Assembly (NCBI GenBank): GCA_041399205.1
Contig: JAWKTK010000012.1
Location: 186,001 to 250,000 of the forward strand
Reading direction: 5' to 3'
DNA length: 64,000 nt
From: JAGQOZ01 sp041399205
GTDB taxonomy: Bacteria; Planctomycetota; Planctomycetia; Pirellulales; Pirellulaceae
This document shows, one piece after another, positions 59,972 to 64,000 of the stretch; within the stretch, counting starts at the first letter, position 1; each line of letters begins with the position of its first letter. The translations under genes and the position numbers were made by a program. Below the pieces are notes generated by a model. That model was not told the origin of the DNA and ran no database searches. It saw only the letters and a program-made list of their open reading frames with translations.

Positions 59972-61628
59972 AGCGAAGTGCCTCCACGGGATGCATCCGA
60001 GCGGCTCGTAAAGCCGGCAACACACTGGCCATTACGGCAATCAGCATTGCGCCCAGAACAATCCAGCCGATCGTCCAAGGTTCAATGACGGTAGGAATTT
60101 GTTGAAAGTAATAAATCGTAGGATCAAAGACCTCGCGGCCCGTAAACGATTCCAGAAGTGACGCAATACTATTGATGTTGACCACAAACAACAGGCCCAA
60201 CACCATGCCCACTCCGGACCCGACACAACCGAGTGACAATCCGTATCCCAAAAAGATAGACATGACGCCTTTCTTGGACGCACCCAATGATTTGAGGATG
60301 CCAATGTCTTTGGTCTTTTCCACCACAATCATGAAGAACGTGGCCAAGATGCCAAAGCCGGCGACGGCAATGATCATAAACAGCAGGATATTCAGGATGG
60401 TCGTTTCCATTTGCACGGCAGCCAGCAGCGGCCCCTGCATTTCCTTCCAAGTTTGAATTCGATAGGGAAACAATTCGGCCGGATAGTGTTCGCGTAGTTT
60501 TTGGCACGCCAACTCCAGATTGGCCCCTTCGGCCAGTTTCAGTTGGATCGAACTAACAGCACCTTCGCCGGTCGCAGGATCAATCATATTGCGTAATTCT
60601 TGCAGTCGGCGAATCGGCACAAATGCAAACCCCGAATCGTATTCGCTCATCTTGCTTTCATAGAAATCGACAACCGTGAAGTCTGCGAAGGCAATTTCCG
60701 GTTTCTTCCCCGCCGTGGGAAATCCGACCTTCACGTCATCGCCGGGCCGACACAGAAAGAAGTCAGCAACTTCGCCTTCCGGAGTACGATGTCGAATATT
60801 GGAAATGCTGATTCCCAGTATGATCCCTGTCCACTCCTCTTTTGCCGGATCAAAAACGTGCTGCGGCGCATCATCCAGTTGAGCAAAAGGATCGTCGGGA
60901 ACGTTGATATCATTCAAAGAAAGACCGCCTTCCATGGCCAAGTCCAAGTCAAAATCTTCACCCGCCAGAAGTTCATTGGCGTGATCCTGGTCAGCGACAT
61001 TGTGGTCCGTTTCGCTGGGAACGTTTGCTGTTTGTACTTCGGCCGATTCGTCTTGGACCAGCGATTCGTTCAACGCGGCATCGGTGGTCTGCAACTCCAT
61101 TTGCTTGCGTTGTTCTTCTTGATATCGTTCGGCGGCAACTCGCATTCTTCGATATTGCCTCCCAGCGTCGCGCAAGCGTTTGTCGTAGCCGCCTTCGCGC
61201 AACATGAAACTCAAACGTTCTCGATTCTGTGGATGTAACAGATACTGACTAAAGTCACTGACACTGGCGTACGTTTGATCATCAATACCAATCAGATTGA
61301 CTTGTTTGGTAATCCATTGACCTCGTACCTGAAACGTCAGCATAGACGGAATGTGGACCGTGGTTGTCAGGCCTTCCAGGTCGTCACCCAGAATGTCGCG
61401 AATGTTGTTTTCCAGCGACGCCACATCTTCAATGCCGTTGGAGCCGTGCGATTCCACCACGATATCCGAAAGGATGCCATGCAACCGCTTGTACATCTCT
61501 TCCTGAAAACCAGACATCACGCTGTTGACCACAATCATGGTGGCCACGCCCAACGTCACACTGATAATGGACGCCAACGCGATATAGCGCGAACGTAGAT
61601 AGCGCGAACAGAGCAGAAGTTTGAACAT
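59964..61628 (-). CDS. LolC/E-type FtsX permease with long acidic insertion
   Basis: 554 residues from the ATG at 61628, versus ~400 for usual LolC/E. The N-terminal helix and 'VVNSVMSGFQEEMYKRL' and the C-terminal three-helix FtsX part ('GIFGILATFF'-like segment, 'VEKTKDIGILKSLGASKKGV') are typical. Between residues ~145 and 265 lies an extra polar, Glu/Asp-rich segment (coiled-coil like 'YRRMRVAAERYQEEQRKQME') in the extracytoplasmic domain. It partners with the LolD-like ATPase downstream. Confidence 0.85.
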   Translation of the reverse strand: MFKLLLCSRYLRSRYIALASIISVTLGVATMIVVNSVMSGFQEEMYKRLHGILSDIVVESHGSNGIEDVASLENNIRDILGDDLEGLTTTVHIPSMLTFQVRGQWITKQVNLIGIDDQTYASVSDFSQYLLHPQNRERLSFMLREGGYDKRLRDAGRQYRRMRVAAERYQEEQRKQMELQTTDAALNESLVQDESAEVQTANVPSETDHNVADQDHANELLAGEDFDLDLAMEGGLSLNDINVPDDPFAQLDDAPQHVFDPAKEEWTGIILGISISNIRHRTPEGEVADFFLCRPGDDVKVGFPTAGKKPEIAFADFTVVDFYESKMSEYDSGFAFVPIRRLQELRNMIDPATGEGAVSSIQLKLAEGANLELACQKLREHYPAELFPYRIQTWKEMQGPLLAAVQMETTILNILLFMIIAVAGFGILATFFMIVVEKTKDIGILKSLGASKKGVMSIFLGYGLSLGCVGSGVGMVLGLLFVVNINSIASLLESFTGREVFDPTIYYFQQIPTVIEPWTIGWIVLGAMLIAVMASVLPALRAARMHPVEALRYE

Positions 61629-61723
61629 AGGCCAATCCTTTGGCGTTATGGGTCGAGTGCGAATCCGTCCGCACGAGTTTCTTGACCGTGGAGCCAAGTC
61701 AGTAGCCTGCTCCACGCATTTTC

Positions 61724-63286
61724 TTATTGTTCTGGTCGAAGCAACGGGAACAAAATGACGTCGCGAATAGTTTGCGAATTGGTCAGCAACATCACCAGCC
61801 GATCAATACCTATGCCCAGCCCACCCGCCGGCGGCATCCCATTGCGTAAGGCTCGAATAAAATCGTGATCCATTTTGGCCATCGAATCTTCTTCGGACAG
61901 TCCATCCAACTGCGTCTTGAACAGCTCTTCCTGCACATCCGGATCGTTCAATTCAGTATAGGCGTTGGCCAACTCCATTCCCTGCACAAACAATTCAAAA
62001 CGTTCTGCAATGGCAGGATTGTCCGTCTTGCGTTTCGTCAGCGGACAAATACTGGCTGGGTAGTCAATCACAAAGATGGGACCAACCAAACTGTCTTCCA
62101 CTTTTTCTTCAAAGATATCGCTCTTGATCACGTCCGGATGACGGCCTGCCGTTTCAATCCCAATGGTCTTGGCATAGTCGATGATCGCTTGTTCATTGTT
62201 TGGATCGACACCAGTATGTTCTTGGAACAGGTCGGCATATGTCTTTCGCTGAAACGGTGTTGCGAAATCGATTTCCGTTTCACCCCAAGGCAACTTCGTA
62301 CCATGACCCAAAACAGCAATGGCATCGCTAATGATCTGTTCGGTCAGATCCATCATCGTTTCGTAATTGCCGTAGGCCTGATACACCTCCAGCATGGTGA
62401 ATTCAGGATTGTGCTTGGGGCTGATCCCTTCATTCCGGTAGACTCGCCCTAGCTCAAACACGCGTTCCATACCGCCCACTAGTAAGCGTTTCAGATGCAG
62501 TTCCAACGCAATTCGCATATACAGCTGGATGTCCAGCGCGTTGTGGTGCGTGACGAATGGCCGAGCTGCCGCGCCGCCGGCAATAGAATGCAGCGTGGGC
62601 CCTTCAATTTCCAGATAGTCGTTGTCGGCCAGGGTGTTGCGAATCGATTTGACAATCTTGGACCGTTCAATAAAGCGGTCTCGAACTCCGTCCGTGTACG
62701 TCAGATCCAAATAGCGGCGACGCTGGCGCAGTTCCGGGTCGGTCAGCCCGTGATGTTTTTCCGGCGGCGAATCGATACTCTTGCACAAGAAGTGCAGCGA
62801 TTCAGCAAAGATCGTGATTTCACCCGTTTTGGTGCGACGCAACTGACCGTCAACACCGATGATGTCGCCCAGGTCAAAGCAGTTAGCCAGCTCCCATGCT
62901 TGTTCGCCGACTTGATTTTTGCCGACGAACAATTGGATGCTACCCGTTTGGTCGCGAATATCAATGAACTTCAGCTTCCCGGTGTCTCGCTGAAACACAA
63001 TCCGCCCGGCTGCTCGCACCGCCGGCCCGACCATTTCTCCTTTGCCTTGTTCGGAAAGCCATTTGCGAAAGTCAAAATCGTCCGGCTGAGAATCCAAATC
63101 AGGCAGTTCAATGCGGTCGCCCGCTTCCGTCTGCAGGGCAACTTCGCCAATTCGCTGACGAATTTCCCCAATCGCCGCTTTGTCATCAAATCGACTTCCC
63201 CACGGATCGACTCCCATGGCCTGTAACTTGGCCAGTTTGTCTCGCCGAGCTTTCTCGATGCGTCCTACGTCTTCTGGTTCAGTCAT
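61724..63286 (-). CDS. lysS: lysyl-tRNA synthetase (class II)
   Basis: 520 residues. OB-fold N-terminus ('VRAAGRIVFQRDTGKLKFIDI') and class II core with 'LELHLKRLLVGGMERVFELGRVYRNEGIS' split as motif 2 and C-terminal 'GGLGIGIDRLVMLLT' (motif 3). It attaches lysine to tRNA-Lys. Lies 95 bases upstream of the lolC/E-like gene on the same strand. Confidence 0.97.
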   Translation of the reverse strand: MTEPEDVGRIEKARRDKLAKLQAMGVDPWGSRFDDKAAIGEIRQRIGEVALQTEAGDRIELPDLDSQPDDFDFRKWLSEQGKGEMVGPAVRAAGRIVFQRDTGKLKFIDIRDQTGSIQLFVGKNQVGEQAWELANCFDLGDIIGVDGQLRRTKTGEITIFAESLHFLCKSIDSPPEKHHGLTDPELRQRRRYLDLTYTDGVRDRFIERSKIVKSIRNTLADNDYLEIEGPTLHSIAGGAAARPFVTHHNALDIQLYMRIALELHLKRLLVGGMERVFELGRVYRNEGISPKHNPEFTMLEVYQAYGNYETMMDLTEQIISDAIAVLGHGTKLPWGETEIDFATPFQRKTYADLFQEHTGVDPNNEQAIIDYAKTIGIETAGRHPDVIKSDIFEEKVEDSLVGPIFVIDYPASICPLTKRKTDNPAIAERFELFVQGMELANAYTELNDPDVQEELFKTQLDGLSEEDSMAKMDHDFIRALRNGMPPAGGLGIGIDRLVMLLTNSQTIRDVILFPLLRPEQ

Positions 63287-63669
63287 TTTGGATGCGATAT
63301 TTCGCTTAAATTCGAACTAGTTTTGCTATCTTCGCTAAATAAAACCTTCCGAAGGTCGCAACATTCTAGTGAAACGTCCGAACCGGTCAATGTGGATCGA
63401 ATTCGCCACGGTAGCCACTTCCCAATATCGTGCAAACCACCAATCCACTCGTTTGGCGAGGACTTCTCAGCGAATGGCAAAACTGATATCTTTCACGGTG
63501 ATTCAGCCGAGCGAATTCGGCCGATAGAGGCAGTGAATCCGCCCTGTCGTTGCACGGCGGATAAATGAGTTCGCTAGCATTTCAGCGAATCAAACGAATA
63601 GAGACCGTCCGCATTTGGACACATTGATCCGTATTCCATTAACAGAAAACTACCCACAGGAGCCATTCC
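63287..63669. other. intergenic region between divergent lysS and a small basic protein gene
   Basis: About 383 bases with no supportable gene. Presumably holds promoters for both flanking genes, but none could be assigned by eye. Confidence 0.5.
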
Positions 63670-63768
63670 ATGGCCAAGCCACATCGCGTTTTAAAGAAAG
63701 CCAATCATGGCAGCCGGCCCGCTAATTCGAAAGCTCGCAAAGCGAAGCGTCGTAAGGTAAAAACCTAA
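63670..63768 (+). CDS. 32-residue highly basic protein
   Basis: ATG at 63670 with AGGAG 8 nt upstream. The 32 residues are about 45% Lys/Arg/His, ending 'KARKAKRRKVKT'. Composition and size recall small ribosome-associated proteins, but I cannot name it. Its good ribosome site and clean codons support a real gene, too short for standard length cut-offs. Confidence 0.7.
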   Translation: MAKPHRVLKKANHGSRPANSKARKAKRRKVKT

Positions 63769-63830
63769 TTGAAAAGTGTTACTTTCGCGTTTCGATTTGT
63801 CGTACCGCTTGACCTTGGCCGTTTGTTGTA

Positions 63831-63844
63831 CCGCCTTCAGGCGG
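63831..63844. repeat. palindromic repeat CCGCCTTCAGGCGG, copy 2 (inverted orientation)
   Basis: Reverse-complement partner of the copy at 56,915. On the minus strand it is followed by 'TACAACAAACGG', similar to the sequence flanking copy 1, so the two belong to one repeat family. Lies between the small basic protein and the last gene. Confidence 0.75.
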
Positions 63845-63945
63845 AAGACCGAATCAGCCGGGACGTGGTACTAACAAACCTTGTTCAACGGCGGCGAAAA
63901 CCGTTTGTGTAACGCAACCGGGAAACGAATCGACAGGGAAACTCC

Positions 63946-64000
63946 GTGGCCAAAGATTTGATTGTTGATTTGTCCAACGTGCAAGTAGATCCGCCGTTGG
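63946..64000 (+). CDS. start of an unidentified gene (cut by right edge)
   Basis: A GTG at 63946 with AGGGA 6 nt upstream begins 'MAKDLIVDLSNVQVDPPL' and runs off the end. Too little is visible to name it. Confidence 0.5.
   Translation, partial: MAKDLIVDLSNVQVDPPL

Noticed and set aside
62495..63226. 243-residue frame opposite lysS
   Set aside because: lysS is certain and the opposing frame is a shadow.

Overview
The window looks like a chromosomal segment of a planctomycete, most likely of the Pirellulales type. This is inferred from gene content, not from a database search. Indicators are exported proteins carrying dockerin-like Ca-binding C-terminal repeats and PEP-CTERM anchors, an export leader containing 'LETLEGKAMLAA' (the planctomycete LE-x-L-x-x-x-x-LLA style), many secreted hydrolases and glycosidase-like proteins, lipid A and Lol-type envelope genes, and interspersed hairpins built on 'TAGCCCGAAGCG' and 'CCGCCTGAAGGCGG'. 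There are two tRNA genes, tRNA-Leu(TAG) and tRNA-Ala(TGC). I see no CRISPR array, insertion sequence, integrase, phage module or rRNA.

Layout. 0-5 kb: a partial DUF2786-like gene, a large secreted glycosidase-like protein, a CBM9/dockerin/PEP-CTERM protein and a GGQ release-factor-like protein. 5-13 kb: a GH88-like hydrolase, proC with a small partner, an endonuclease/exonuclease/phosphatase-fold membrane protein, a TRASH/YHS metal-binding exported protein, a SUI1 protein, a frameshifted MFS transporter and two divergent PilZ genes. 13.6-19.3 kb: a very acidic secreted zinc metalloprotease, an exported DUF2202 ferritin-like dockerin protein, and apt. 19.5-29 kb: an unknown two-gene unit, a lipoprotein, an ArnT-like glycosyltransferase, an exported DUF4476 protein, leuC-leuD, a secreted protein of unknown function and a CPBP protease. 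29-36 kb: tRNA-Leu, a phosphorelay cluster (NtrC-type regulator, Hpt, REC-HD regulator), an epimerase plus WecG-type glycosyltransferase pair, a methyltransferase with a lipoprotein leader and a DUF2237 protein. 36-41.4 kb (minus strand): hisF, pilT, a degenerate GspE/PilB-like membrane protein and a CvpA-like protein. 41.6-56.7 kb: exported dockerin and PEP-CTERM proteins, small lipoproteins, an SMP-30 protein, tRNA-Ala, two large alpha/beta hydrolases, an HU protein, a DMT transporter, a lipase, an SGNH protein and an M50 protease. 56.9-63.3 kb (minus strand): lysS, lolC/E, lolD, ilvE, lpxB. The right end has a 32-residue basic protein and the start of a further gene.

Two themes stand out. 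First, single-base frame breaks are frequent, and the sites in leuC and DUF4476 are mostly at short homopolymers. They pile up between 23.7 and 25.45 kb (end of the glycosyltransferase, DUF4476 protein, first half of leuC), while flanking sequence reads cleanly. This pattern suits local consensus error better than gene decay, but the sequence alone cannot settle it. Second, several proteins have unusual architectures: a tract of 23 Asp followed by 11 Glu shortly before the HExxH motif of a secreted protease, a GspE/PilB-like protein that lost its Walker motifs but is coupled to an intact pilT, a methyltransferase carrying a lipobox, a tandem alpha/beta hydrolase whose first nucleophile elbow has Asp instead of Ser, and a Lol-type permease with a long acidic insertion.
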